Positions 1 through 11,290 of a stretch of DNA of 64,000 nt are shown here, one piece after another. The translations under genes were made by a program, and so were the position numbers. How positions within the stretch are numbered: position 1 is the stretch's first letter; each line of letters opens with the position of its first letter. Below the pieces are notes generated by a model, which saw nothing but the letters and a program-made list of their open reading frames with translations, made no database searches and was not told the origin of the DNA. The DNA is from Adiantum capillus-veneris (lineage: Eukaryota; Streptophyta; Polypodiopsida; Polypodiales; Pteridaceae), in NCBI GenBank assembly GCA_014529385.2, contig CM043953.1:69170372-69234371 (forward strand). The letters are read 5' to 3'.

Positions 1-573
1 ACCAATTAATGGAAGGAGATCTTGAGCATGTTTCACCCTGATCGAGAAGAACGCCGCAAAATCAAGGATCAGCTTGCTATGTACAGGGATATGCGAGTAT
101 CATTTGGGCTTGCCGATGCCCAAGTTGATCGCACCAAGATCTCCTCAGTTTTATGGTGGCAGGACTATGGCTCATCTGGGCCAGAGCTTTAGCGAGTCAC
201 TATCCGCATCCTCAACCAAGCGGTTAGCTCCTCTTGCTTGGATCAATTGTGGAGAAACCGAATTGCCGTGGAGAAAGAAAATGATCTTGTATTTGTGAGT
301 GCAAACTTGCATATGCTTTGCAAGTCGACATCCAAAGTATCCGATCCCTTTCTACAGTTGGAGATGGAGGCAAAGGTGGAGATACTTGGGGAGGGTGGAT
401 CTACAAAAGATTTAGATGAAGTGGATGATGCGGAGGAGCCTGTGGATGAGGATTGGGATGACATCCATGATCTCCACGACACCACTACATATTGGGAGGC
501 TGGTTCTTCTGCCACTAGTCCTCTTGGCCTTAACATGTTTCCATTTTGGCATTTTGGCATATCTATGTATTGA
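1..573 (+). pseudogene. hAT transposase, C-terminal dimerisation domain fragment
   Basis: The reading frame starting at the ATG at 28 encodes the tail of a plant hAT transposase: an arginine- and lysine-rich helix, the signature WWQDYGSSGPEL, then after one stop the block IRILNQAVSSS, LDQLWRN and FVSANLHMLCK. These match the hAT C-terminal dimerisation domain (WW..YG..P.L..LAIR.LSQ..SSS..ER.W). It ends in an acidic stretch around residues 125-165, usual for hAT tails. A TAG at 190-192 breaks the frame, and from the family consensus the lost codon was probably CAG. The N-terminal part lies outside the window or is missing; there is a TAA at 7-9 in the same frame. It cannot code for a working transposase. 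It is on the opposite strand to the hAT at 7589-11290 and is a separate copy. Confidence 0.75.
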
Positions 574-875
574 GCTCTTGAGTCCCTAGTGGCTAGTCTT
601 GACTCTTGAGCCACGACTCTTATCTTTTCTTTGAGTTCTCAGTGCTTACCTTTCTGTAGCACCCTAGCTGGTCTTATAATCCACACTTGAACTTATATTC
701 ATGGCCTTTTTACTCTGTCTTTCTGTCTATTGAGCTCTTCAATCTTTGCACTTCCTAGATAATGTTATTTGTGATGCGCTTAGTATGTTGTGAGGTGTCT
801 GCAACCACTAACGCACACAAGCGACATGTTGAAACTTCAAACATGCTTGAACATGATTCTAATTGTCCAACTAAA
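574..875. other. AT-rich spacer, nothing recognised
   Basis: No open frame or repeat with a recognisable relative elsewhere in the window is visible between the hAT tail and the LTR at 876. It probably contains the 3' untranslated and terminal part of the hAT copy, but I could not identify a terminal inverted repeat. Confidence 0.4.
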
Positions 876-1076
876 TGTTAGAAGCTTGGCTTATAGTTGT
901 TTCCTAACTTATAGGGTGTTTTGAGGCTAATTTCTACGTTTTTTTGTGGACCGTTCCATCGTTCCCGTTTTGGTCCCCACCTACACGTTCAAGCACCGTT
1001 CCGGAGCCCCCCATTCCCGTTTCCCGTTCCCCGTTCCCGTTTCAAGTAACTTTGCCCCACTCACCCATCTCCAACG

Positions 1077-1109
<33 letters not shown>

Positions 1110-1120
1110 GCACACACACA

Positions 1121-1183
<63 letters not shown>

Positions 1184-1206
1184 GCACTTCGTGCACACTT
1201 CTACCA
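876..1206 (+). repeat. LTR of a copia-type element (5' LTR)
   Basis: The block begins TGTTAGAAG and ends CTTCTACCA, an imperfect terminal inverted repeat of the TG...CA type. It is followed directly by a tRNA-Met priming site, which fixes it as a 5' LTR on the plus strand. It contains a pyrimidine-rich promoter-like stretch and a long (CT)n(CA)n(CT)n tract. No second copy of this LTR occurs in the window, so the element is truncated or continues in a rearranged form. Confidence 0.6.
1078..1181. repeat. Compound microsatellite (CT)n(CA)n(CT)n
   Basis: About 104 bp of CT and CA dinucleotide units lie near the 3' end of the LTR at 876-1206. All apparent open frames here are repeat artefacts. 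Confidence 0.95.
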
Positions 1207-1218
1207 TGGTATCAGAGC
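1207..1218 (+). other. Primer-binding site, initiator tRNA-Met type
   Basis: TGGTATCAGAGC is the exact complement of the 3' end of plant initiator tRNA-Met, the usual primer of copia reverse transcription. It abuts the LTR end at 1206. Confidence 0.85.
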
Positions 1219-3420
1219 CCCCTTTTCATGGTCAGGGACCATCGCATTATCATCAGCATGAGGTTCTTCTCCCAAGAGGACGATCAGCCAACGATCACAG
1301 CAAAAAGGGGTGGCACCATGCCTCGGACAACATTTCAACACGAAGACTTGCTATAATGCTTGCGTTTTTGCTGCTGGATCTCACGTACAAGCTTTTCACC
1401 ACTAGCACTGGCCTTCACATGTTATTTCATCGACGGAAAACCCCCTGTCTCAACCTACGTTTTCAGCATGTACTTGCGTTTTTGCCATGCCCTTGTGATT
1501 TCAGGCTGGGACACCTGCGTTTTTTGAGAGGGAGGGGCAGCACTGGCCTATGCCTATTTTGGTTCTTGCCCCCTCCTACCCAGCTTAGCATCCGGTGCTT
1601 TGCCGGCTTGGATCCTCTTCTTACACTTCAGATTTTAGCACAGAAAATTGTATGCCTCCTTTCTTGCTAATCTTTTTAATACATGTTTTGATATAAGTAT
1701 GTGATAGTTGTCTCGTATGTTGACTGAGTTTACTTTTTTGAATTAACACACGCCTTCAATTTACCATTTTTTTGGGAACTATCATAGTTGATTACACCAA
1801 GTCAGTGCACTTAATTTTGTATATGAACTCCATTTCCCTAAGTTTATCTACCTCTTTCTTAATCTTTATTGCAAAAGGTTTCATTATATGTCTATGGTTT
1901 TTGTCTTATGGGTTTTGTTTCCTCTCTCATTGGTAAAGTGTGTGTTGAAAGATCTCAAGATCTACCCCTTTCAAGTCCTTATATGATCAATATAATGTAG
2001 AAAGCATAGTGGAAGCCGATAGCTTCTCTCATAGACATGGCAATGGAGATATGCATAGAGAGAAGAGAGAGAGGGAAGATAAGGTTGCACACGGTCAGAG
2101 AAAATGAAAAGAGAGGACTGATTCATCGGGTTTTAGGCCTTTTGAAGGCTATTACATCTTGTTCACATGATATGTGGCCGCCCAAGTTGGGCTGACCCCA
2201 GCAATCGCCCCCTTCAGCCAAGCTTGGCAAAGCCATCATGCGCCCCCTAAAATTTCATTCATCACTCTCATGAAACATAGAGTTTAGGTTTGCTCCCAAC
2301 TGTGAGTTTTATGTTTTCTCACAACTAAGGGTTTTATGTGTATCCATAACCTGGTGTTTCTAATGCGTTACCAATCATAGGGGGTTTTTGGTTTATCAAC
2401 CTCCTTCTCGGATCTAAAGGGAAGAGGGATAGAGTGGGCTCTTCAGCTCTATCCTCAACACTTTCATTTCACTGCTAAACGACCTCCCTGATACACATTT
2501 CCAAATCATGGCATGTCGTCCACATTCACACAATCCTCAAAGAGGGAAGGCGTGACATAAGTAGACCACGCCCGCTATATTCACACCACTCTTACTCATG
2601 AGAAAAATCCAGAGAATATCACCTTCTTGGGAGCTCTAGAAGTGTTAACAAGAATAGTTTATCATGTTATCGGCCCAGAGCAAAATCTGGCTCCTGAACA
2701 GGAATGAAGAAGAAGAAGTGTGGAGGAGAGCTCCACACGTTAGAACTAGACTAAGGACCAGACTAGATGATGTCCCTAGCCAAGTGACAACTACTGTATC
2801 AAAAGCTACAAAAAGTGACACATAAGAAAAAGAGGCGGCAGAGGATGAGACTCCCCTCAACAGAAAGAGAAGAGAAAAAGAAAAAGAAAGGTAGAGGACA
2901 CCAAAACAACAAAACGGCCACGCCCTGCAACAAGAACAGAAGAACCAGTCCGAAAGGCAATCAAAATCTAAAGAGAGAAGGCGCCTTTTGAGTTCGAAAG
3001 AGGGCCGAAGGGAGATTTTGAGAAAAAGTGGAAACCATCTCCAAGGAGAGTTAAATTTCAAACCAAAAACCCAATGTTCGATGAAACGGACGATCCTCGG
3101 GCTGGCCTAGAGCATCTCTATCATAAAGAAGAACGACAACGAGAACAACCCAGGAACAAGAAGAAGCCAATACACCACCTCAGGAGGATTCACACAAAGA
3201 ACCGGTCAACCCTACAACAAAGGTTCCACACACCTCTCCCACAAGTGCATCAGCATAACCGGACACCACAACACAACCATAACAAGAGGAGACCACACCA
3301 TTGCTAGCAATATGGAATCTAATATCAAACCACTCAAAGAAACTATCGAGGAATAATAGGCTCAACCAATTAGTGCCCATAGAGACAACAAATACTCAAG
3401 CCAACCATCTAGATGACCTA
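1219..3420. other. Decayed retrotransposon internal sequence, unassigned
   Basis: This stretch follows the priming site at 1207 and should be the internal region of that element, but it holds no intact gag or pol domain. Short frames at 1191-1670 and 3074-3307 have no recognisable motif. The sequence around 1937-2290 has TG-rich starts and AG-rich runs that could be part of another LTR; I could not find its partner. Confidence 0.35.
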
Positions 3421-3766
3421 ATCACTGAGGCTCAGGACACACAAACGGATTAACCAGAAGCGAGAAACACAAGAACAATGGAGAATCTAGAGGACATACA
3501 TGAATATGTACAGTATGCACACGATGTGATAGACAAAATGAAAGAATAAATGTATGCTCGCCACCAACAGCTACATAGTGTATACAGACGCATGCGGATC
3601 TGCAAGGAAAGGCTATATATGGACAATATTTGTGTCGAATCATACAAAGAAGGCATGGAATTCAAAGAAAAGAATTAGCTGAACTAATTGCAAAGACATC
3701 AACGGATCTGGAAAGTCTCTAGACAAGAAATCAACAAGAGCAACAAGTCACAAAGGCGACATTAGC
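3421..3766 (+). pseudogene. Remnant of a coiled-coil protein, probably gag-like
   Basis: In one plus-strand frame the sequence reads as a charged, helix-forming protein with heptad-like spacing (NLEDIHEYVQYAHDVIDKMK, then RMRICKERLYMDNIC) interrupted by five stops. At least three stops fall where the context suggests glutamine codons changed from CAA/CAG to TAA/TAG. No family is recognised. Its place just 5' of the gypsy LTR suggests a structural gag-like remnant of another element, but that is inference. Confidence 0.3.
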
Positions 3767-3774
3767 TCTATAGG

Positions 3775-4793
3775 TGTCATAAAATCTAATATCTAACCAA
3801 CCCAAATGATTTTCTCATATTCAATTGAGCATTTAATATGGGAGAATAAACAGGAACAAGGGTTAGAATATAGACATGTGCTTACGGTTCTGTCTCAACA
3901 CGGGGCCAAGGTTAAAGGCGTCCAAATGAGAGATGGTTTGTTAAAGAGCAATGCTACCTAATGAGATTAAAGACCTTAGGGTTAGCTTCATTAAAGACCT
4001 ACAAAAGTTAGTGTTAAATTTTTTTTTGACCTTAGGCAAGCTAGGGTTGACCTTGAGGTGGGCATCCTACCCAAGCATGAGGTGCGTGTCGGCTTGCTTA
4101 GTGTTTGTGGGAACCTTGCCCAAGCTTGAGGTACTTCTCATGCTTAAATGACTTAGGTTCTTGAAGTGTTCAATTCAAACATAAACTCTCAAGAGGCATA
4201 AACAGGTTCCATGCTTAAATGACTAAGTGCTTAAAGTGTTCAATTCAAACATGATATCTTAAGAAGCATAAAAGAAACATGTCAAGATCCTCCACATGTG
4301 GCTGAATCCTACTGGATAGGATTTAAGAGGGTCCAATGAGACTTAGATGCATAAAAATAAATAATTAAGTTCTTTCTCTCAAAGAGAAAAAAGAGGACAC
4401 ATGTCCAAATGATATAACTAAATAATACAAGCGAGAGAGAGGGGTAGACCAAGCATGAGAGGAGGTATACTCCCCCCCCCCCCGCCCCCCCCCCCACACA
4501 CACACACACACACACTATCATTGTGTGAAGTGTAAAGTGCAAGGGCTCCATCTCCTTCTCCAAGTTTGTTGAGAAGTGGAGAGCATACACCAACAACACT
4601 CTTGGCTATGGAATGCAAATCCAACCGAGAGCCATGCTCCAATGCTTAAAGTTGCCATCTTCTTTATCTTCATCACTACGCTATTATGCTATGCTAAGCA
4701 AGAAGAGTGATGATAAGTGATAAACTATTTCTTTCTCCTATGGATGATTCTTCTTCCTCTTCTCTACCCTCATTCCCCGCTAGCTCTCTCCAC
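3775..4793 (+). repeat. Ty3/gypsy 5' LTR (copy 1), 3' part missing
   Basis: It starts TGTCATAAAATC, the same start as the LTRs at 13043 and 21999 and, on the other strand, at 41472. The match to the 21999 LTR runs to 4793 (CTCTCTCCAC), where the copies part. The last roughly 390 bp of the full LTR, ending CCATTACA in the 21999 copy, and its priming site are absent here. A C-run and (CA)n tract sits inside the LTR. Confidence 0.75.
4470..4516. repeat. Poly-C plus (CA)n microsatellite inside gypsy LTR
   Basis: A C-run broken by one G is followed by CA repeats. The matching spot in the other LTR copies carries a different array: (TG)n(AG)n near 22664 and (AG)n near 24150. Confidence 0.9.
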
Positions 4794-5093
4794 TAGGATC
4801 TATTATCGCTTTTGTTGAGCTCACTATGTGGGAAATGGTGCACATCTCGAGAGCTTTGGTGGGGTCTTTTTAGACTTGTCTACGACTTTACCATTATTGA
4901 GCCATAAGAAGTCCGAAAGGAGCTATCCCTCGGCAATTTTGTTCTGTTAGATCCACCCCACTACTCTCTATAGTTAACCATTTTGAGCCGTGGGTGTAGA
5001 TACTTAAGTGCTTATTTTCAAAGGCTAAGAGGATAGAAACTAAGGTTTTGAATTGCCAAAGAATAGACTAAGTAAACACATAAGTATAATTAG
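4794..5093. other. Gypsy leader region
   Basis: Non-coding sequence between the truncated LTR and the probable gag start. No tRNA priming site is recognisable, which agrees with loss of the LTR-leader junction. Confidence 0.4.
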
Positions 5094-5607
5094 CATGGCT
5101 GACAATAACCAATAAAGTAGAATGTATATTGGTAACTTTGATTTTGCACATGAAGGTGCTAATGATGATGCCCCCATGTTTATCAATTATCTTCTTACTA
5201 GGTTGCATCAAGTTATGGGAAACCCTACTTTGTAAGCCAAAGTTACTCAACAACTTGTGCTTATGGGATTTCCCTTCCTCTTCAAGAGGGGAGAGAGAGA
5301 GAGAGAGCTTAGGAGGCCTCTTGATGAGACCCCCAAAAGAAGACTCTCTCCCATACCACTGGAGAAATCCAAAGAACAAGAAATTAATGAATCCCTAAGT
5401 TCCTCTAAAGATGTGGCTCCACAAAGATGGCGGTCTAGACGATTTCCAACTCCTCCAATGAGGAAACGGTCAATACACAGTTCTTCTCCTCGTCGTCACT
5501 CCGAAAGGGAAGAGAAGAAACAAAGAAAGGAAAGGTCAAGAAAAACTCCTTCTTCTTCACCTTCCTCCTCTTCCGACAAAATCTATGGCTATCATTCTTG
5601 CCCCTAG
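5094..5607 (+). pseudogene. Gypsy gag remnant
   Basis: A frame opening with MADNNQ at 5094 and continuing through helical sequence to an arginine/serine-rich, strongly basic segment (frame 5257-5607) looks like a decayed gag: a short helical N-terminal part followed by a nucleic-acid-binding tail. It has stops and a frameshift around an AG-rich run at 5288. No CCHC zinc knuckle is visible. Position between LTR and protease is the main support. Confidence 0.45.
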
Positions 5608-5699
5608 AGAAATGCCTATAGTGAGACTCCTAGAGCTTCCACCATCAAAGCTCCAAAAGAGGATGCTCATTGCAAAGGATCACCTCTCTCCTATGCTTG

Positions 5700-7588
5700 G
5701 GTAAAGGTAAGGGAACATAATGCCTTCGACTATTTGACCTTGGCTCTACTCACAACCTCATATCAATGGAGTTGGTTACCAAGTTGGGCATTCAAGATTT
5801 TGAGATGGGAGATACTGTAACTGCTCACACAACTTTCAAGGGACAACAAGCCTCTTTCACTTCCTTGATTGGAAAGTTGAGACTTCATGTCCAAATCTAT
5901 GTCAACAAAGAAGACTTTTTCATCTCTCCTCTCCAACATGAGGATGCTATCCTAGGGGCACCACGGTTCAATTGCATGGCTGCCAACATGAACTTCCCTG
6001 AGAGGAGAATCTACTTCACCTACAAGGGAAAGAGCATGTATATAGATGCTAATGAGTCTGGTCGTAAAAATTCACCGGCTTTTGATAAGTCAATAAAAAG
6101 CTCGATTCTTTCGTACATGATTTTTGTCAAAGAATCCACTAATGACGCTAATGATTTATCAAATGAAAATGTTAGGAATCAAAAAGAGTTAGACTTGTCT
6201 ACTTTTCTAAATGGATTCCAAAATGTTTTTATCAATGATATCCGTATGGAATTGCCTCCAAAATGAGGGGATTATGACCATCGAATCGAGCTCCTACCAG
6301 GAAGCTCACTGCCTAACAAATCTCCTTATCGAGGTTCCCAAGCTCAACAAGAAGAGATCATGAGGCAAGTACAAGAATTGGCAGACAAAGGGATGGTGAT
6401 GCCTAACTTCTCTCCCTTTTGTTCTCCAGTTCTTTTAGTGCAAAAAAGGAAGATGGTACATATCGTATGTGTGTGGACTATTGAGCACTAAACCATATCA
6501 CTATAAAAAATAGATTTCACGTGCCTCGGGTAGAAGATCTATTTGATAAGCTACAAAGATCTACCTACTTCAGTAGGATTACCCTTAAAAGTGGCTATCA
6601 TCAAATACGGATAGTGGATGAAGATATCCTATAGACCGTGTTTCTTACAAGGTTTGGTCTTTATGAATATCTAGTCATGCCTTTTGGCTTGACCAATGCA
6701 CTAGCCACATTCAATCATTTGATGGAGAAAATATTTAAACCCTACCGCAAGTTCACTGGAGTGTTCTTTGATGATATCATCATCTACTCCAAGTCCTTGG
6801 AGGAACACAAGCAACATCTCCAAGTTATTTTTCAAGCATTGAGGGAGAACAACTTTTTTCCCAATCAAAAGAAAAGAAAATTTTTCCTTCAAGAGATTCA
6901 ATACTTAGGTGATATTATCTCTCACGGATCCATCAAAGTTAGAGGCAATAAAAGCATGGCCTAATCCAAGGAATCTACATGAGCTAAGAAGCTTTATTGG
7001 TATATGTGCACACTATAGACTCTTCATAGCAAAATTTTCTCAAATAGCAGGACCATTAGATGACTTAACAAAGAAGAACATTAAGTATTCATGGTCTGAT
7101 AAGGAGAAAAAGGCTTTTGACAAGTTCAAGGATAATCTTACCTCTCAACCAGTCCTCATACTTCCGGATCTCTCAAAGCCATTTGAGGTCCAATGTGATG
7201 CTTGTGGTGATTGCCTTGGAGAAGTCTTGTTTCAAGAAGAGCATGTCATAGCATATGAGAGCCGAAGGCTCAATACAGATAAACGGGTCTTGGGAATTTA
7301 TGAGAAAGAGCATTTAGTTGTTCTACATACCCTAGAGCACTATTTATTAGGGACTCCATTTATTTTACGAGCAAACCACCAAAGTCTCAAGTACTTCACG
7401 ATGCAAACCAAGCTTTCTGACAAACAAATGAGGTGGGTAAATTTTCTTTCACAATTTTATTTTCATATTGCTCACACTACTAGTAAGCACAATCAAGTGG
7501 TATATAGCAGCTCACAATGATCTATCTTCTATGATAGATGAGTATGCTACTGACCTTGACTTTAAAGATGTAATGTCAGCCCTTGCTT
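5700..7588 (+). pseudogene. Gypsy pol, N-terminal half: protease, reverse transcriptase, RNase H
   Basis: The protease region (about 5735-6266) shows GSTHNLIS after the position of the catalytic Asp-Ser/Thr-Gly, which is itself degraded, then a typical ILGAPRF segment. Reverse transcriptase follows at 6280-6960: PGSSLPNKSPYR, the finger region, VPRVEDLFDKL, and FFDDIIIYSKS containing the paired Asp residues of the active site. RNase H follows at about 6970-7520 (FEVQCDACG, then the HNQVV tail). Damage visible: TGA at 6265 and TGA at 6482-6484, both readable as CGA to TGA; a one-base loss near 6445; TAG near 6632. The frame is then interrupted by a hAT transposon at 7589, and integrase resumes at 11291. 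Confidence 0.85.
7581..7588. repeat. Target-site duplication of hAT insertion (left)
   Basis: CCTTGCTT occurs here and again at 11291-11298, with the inserted hAT between. The second gypsy copy near 20257 carries the uninterrupted site, confirming the original target. Eight bases is the length diagnostic for hAT elements. Confidence 0.9.
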
Positions 7589-10500
7589 CAAGGTGGAAAG
7601 GTACGTATTCTGTACATCCTATACATAGTACCGAATGGATTGAGTTGTTAGGTACGTAAAATTTGTATGGTTTTTTTTTTTGAAAGCCAAAAACCTACAA
7701 TACAGTCTATACTTGATAATATATTCATAAGTATAACAAACTACAAAGAAGTTAAGAACTTCATAATGATCTTGATTTACACATTGCATGATTGCACACT
7801 ATGCGATAGACGAGACTCGAAAAGTTTAAAGTACTGACATGACATACTTCATAAACGGTAAACCATAATCTTGATTCTCATAAAAAAACCAAAATGATAT
7901 GAAAAAAGGTACATCCAATGATGATTGATCCACAATATAAAAAAATTTGGAACAAAGCACGAGTCGTGACTCAATAAAAAAGTAAACTAGGAAGCATGCT
8001 ATGATGCTAGCAGCTGCAAAGTACATACTACATGGCAATCAAAATACTGAGTACTCAAACATCCCTATCAGACTCTGAAGATGAGGAGGCCATGTATCCT
8101 TCAGTCAAGACATTGACCTCCTCATCAATCTCTGGATCAACAATGGTGGGATCTTCTGAAGCACCTGCCTCCAGCAGCTCAAATGGGTCATCCTCCTCCT
8201 CAGTCAGAATGAGACCTCCTCATTCGCTCGACCACGAATATTGGGCACAAGCAGCTTGCCTCTGCGAATGCTCTCCTGTTGTGCTCTCTCTGGATCAACA
8301 ACCTCCTGGCGAAGAGGGATGGCCAGGGCTCGTGCTAGTGATCTAGTGACCAGATGATCCCTGCTCTCAAGCTCTCTATGAAGCTCTCGAAGAATCTCCT
8401 CCTGCTCATCTCTGATCCGATAATCTATCTCATGTGCAGTAGGGTCTAGAACCATCTTCACTTGAGTCAGATCTACCTGCTCAAAAGTTTAAGTAGCCAA
8501 GTATTAATTTTTAACATTGAGTCTCTCATAACCAAGACTCATGTAGCAATGATCTATTATTAAGACTTACCTGCTTGGGTGACCCCAAAGCATGAAAACT
8601 ACGCATGAGCTTCATGTTCACTCAACAGTAGAACAACTTCTCCAATTGAATAGTGCTCAAGAGGTTTCAAATCTTCATGTGTATGAGAGAGTAGGCGCTC
8701 CAATTGCCCTCACAAGCACCATCTGAGCAATCCTATAGACATATGTCATATGACATACATACAAGATAAAGAAATAAATGAGAACCACAAAAACACCCTC
8801 AGCGGAGTACACACTGTTTGGTTTATGCAAGAAATTAGAATACTTGTGAGAGAATACGTAGTGCAAGATTGCACAAATTTGGAAGCCCGGCTCTTCCATA
8901 GTTTTACCACCAAGTGAGGGGAAGCTTGGTAGCTTCCTGCCTCAAAGACACACTCCTCAAGAAAAACGGTCCTAGATTGTTCATGTAGTAGCTCATCTCG
9001 TTGTCAAGGTCCAGTTGCTCATCCTCAGTGAACATCCTGTCTAGGTACTCCGTTCGCAAGTTGAGCAAACCGCTCTCTGCAAAAATCTCTAGATTCCTGT
9101 AGAGAGGATGGAGTATAGCAGCCATCCCATGAATAGGGCGACTCATATACGTCCATCTACTCTCCACAATAGCAAGGATGTCATCCCGCTTGCAATTCAC
9201 AAGACTTCACAGTCAAGACTTAAAACAAATACAACATCCAACTTTCCAAGGATCAAGCGAGAATGCCGAACCAAAATACAGTACCTTTTCAAATGCATTG
9301 ACTTACCGCTCTGATGTCACGGAGGTACATGTTGCTATGTGTTGCCTCATCTGCATGAATAGATGATACACAAGGCCAAGAGTCGACTCCTCCATGTATG
9401 TCACACGCAAGAGAACATAGAGAGGCTGGAGAGCCACTACCAAAGAGTTCACCTCTACCCAAAAGCTCTCATCAAGCACTTTCCTCTGTATGTACTTGGT
9501 AGGCTCCGTCTGCGCATGGTGCATCAACCGTCACTTAGGATCCACATTTGTCTGCAACAATGGATCCCTCAACCTGTAAAGCCTCTGAAGTACTAGGTAC
9601 ATGTATGCAAACCTAGACTTCAAGGGAGGCACCATGTCTAGTGTGCTATGACTCCTGAATATGGCAAGTGCTTGATGTTTTTTGTTGCGGAATAAAGTAG
9701 TCATCTTCGGCGCATCAAAAACAATAGGCTGTACCCAAGTCAACTTGCCAATATCCTCCATGAATAAGGTGAGCCAATGTGTAGCATATGGAGTCCAAAC
9801 TATGCAAGGGAACTCTGTCTCAACTATCTCCCTCATGGCCTTGCAGTTGGACGCATTGTCCATAACAACCTGCAAAACCATTGACCATTATACAACCAAT
9901 ATCTTGTTAGTTACAAACTATGGCTTCTAAAAAGCGCAAGAGATTCGACAAACTAAAAAACAAAAGAGATTTGAGAATTGACTCACGAGAATGATAGAGT
10001 ACCTGTACGACATTATCCTTCTCGACCTCCTTGATGGCTTGCCGAATGTGCCCAAACATAAACTCTGCTGATATACGCTCACCAGCCTTGCCCGCGTCCA
10101 CAGTACGTAGGAAGTATGTACCAAGGCAAGAGGAAACATGGATGTTGATAATGTGGCGTGTGCAAATATCACTCCACCCATCAGAAATGATAGTACAACC
10201 AAACTGTTGCCACCTAGCTTTCATTGGGACCAATGCTCTGTCAATGATCTCTCACTGCTCATCTAGCATTTTTGTGCGCATCTTCTGATAATCCAGGCCA
10301 CTCCAGGAATCTGTAGCGTCAACTTGTGCAATGGCTCGGACCATTCGCTTCCATTGCTCTGCCCGCAAGACATTAAATGCACTGTTGCACTCTATGAGAG
10401 TGCGAGCAATCTCTGTTCCTACAATTTTTCTCTCTCTCTTACCCAAGACTGTGCATGGACACGTGAAGGCAAAGTAGACTGCGTATACATGTGTGTCCAT

Positions 10501-11290
10501 TGATTTGTATCCTCATCTACATCCTGAGAACAACGAGCCCTTTTCCAGATAACGTCCTTTTCCTGCTAAGTATGTGCATTTGGAAAATCTGCAAACAATG
10601 CATCTTGCAAGGCATCTTGCGTTGCCTCATCTGCTTTCTTACCCTTGGACGAGGGAAGACCCCCTCCCGGGAAGTGCTCCAGAATCAAAGCATCCTTGAT
10701 CTCTCGCGGAATAAGCTTGCATCCTCCACATTGGCCAGTAGTGCCGATGCCAGTAAGGTGACTCAACACACTCATCACCGTACTTGTCTTTTGCTTTCCA
10801 CACTATTTGCAAGTCCAAGTGCGTGTTCCTGATCCTGCTTGCCCTCCTGTATTGACCATCGCAATGACATTGGTGTGTGTGCTCCATACTGGGTTGAGTT
10901 TGTGATGCATGGTGGACCTACACATGCAATAGGAACACGAAATTGTGACTAAAATGCATGTGCTATCGCGAGAGAATCACAAAGAAATGTGCAAGGGAGA
11001 GAGGGAGAGACAGAAGATTTTCTTTCTTACCAGTAAACACGAGCGAAAATGCTCTGCAGATGGACTTTGCAAGTTGCAGGTCACTGTTGTAGACAGTCTC
11101 CAGTAAAATAAGGTGCCCAACTAAACCCAGCTAGGCGAAAATAAAAGGCTACTCGCGTAGGGTTTATTTTTAAGCCAAAAAAATTCCGTACACTACGGAT
11201 TCGTACAAGACCGTATCTCACGGTATCATACCATACGGTACGGACATATGGTATCTTAAGGATCCGTACATATGTCCGGATTCTTCCTTG
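7589..11290 (-). mobile_element. Complete hAT DNA transposon nested in gypsy pol
   Basis: The element is 3,702 bp. Left end CAAGGTGGAAAGG and reverse-complemented right end CAAGGAAGAATCC form a short imperfect terminal inverted repeat starting CAAGG. It is bounded by the 8-bp duplication CCTTGCTT. Both ends are rich in GTAC/CGTAC motifs (for example 7601-7660 and 11190-11280), a likely subterminal transposase-binding array. The interior codes, on the minus strand, for a degraded hAT transposase. A second partial copy of its right end lies at 14641-15025. Confidence 0.88.
8050..10859 (-). pseudogene. hAT transposase (BED finger, DUF659-like, dimerisation domain), decayed
   Basis: Reading from 10859 downwards: a BED-type zinc finger (TWTCK, stop, CGKQ, then SHLTGIGTTGQCGGC), then a DUF659-like catalytic core at 10233-9560 with WQQFGCTIISDGWSD and VVMDNASNCKAM, split by a probable intron near 9890-9990. 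A helical insertion domain follows at 9527-8904. The dimerisation block is WW, stop, NYGRAGLPNLCNLALRIL near 8920, then after a probable intron CEGNWSAYSLIHMKI near 8720-8660. The acidic tail ends near 8050. Several stops are readable as CGA to TGA. Full-length layout for the family, but not translatable. If expressed before decay it would have moved its own 7589-11290 element. Confidence 0.82.

Noticed and set aside
946-1356. Long open frames through the CT/CA repeats
   Set aside because: Dinucleotide repeats lack stops in several frames, so the serine-leucine and threonine-histidine proteins are artefacts. The same holds for frames at 22506-22968, 48061-48561, 49210-49719, 57294-57897, 60687-60941 and 62826-63112.
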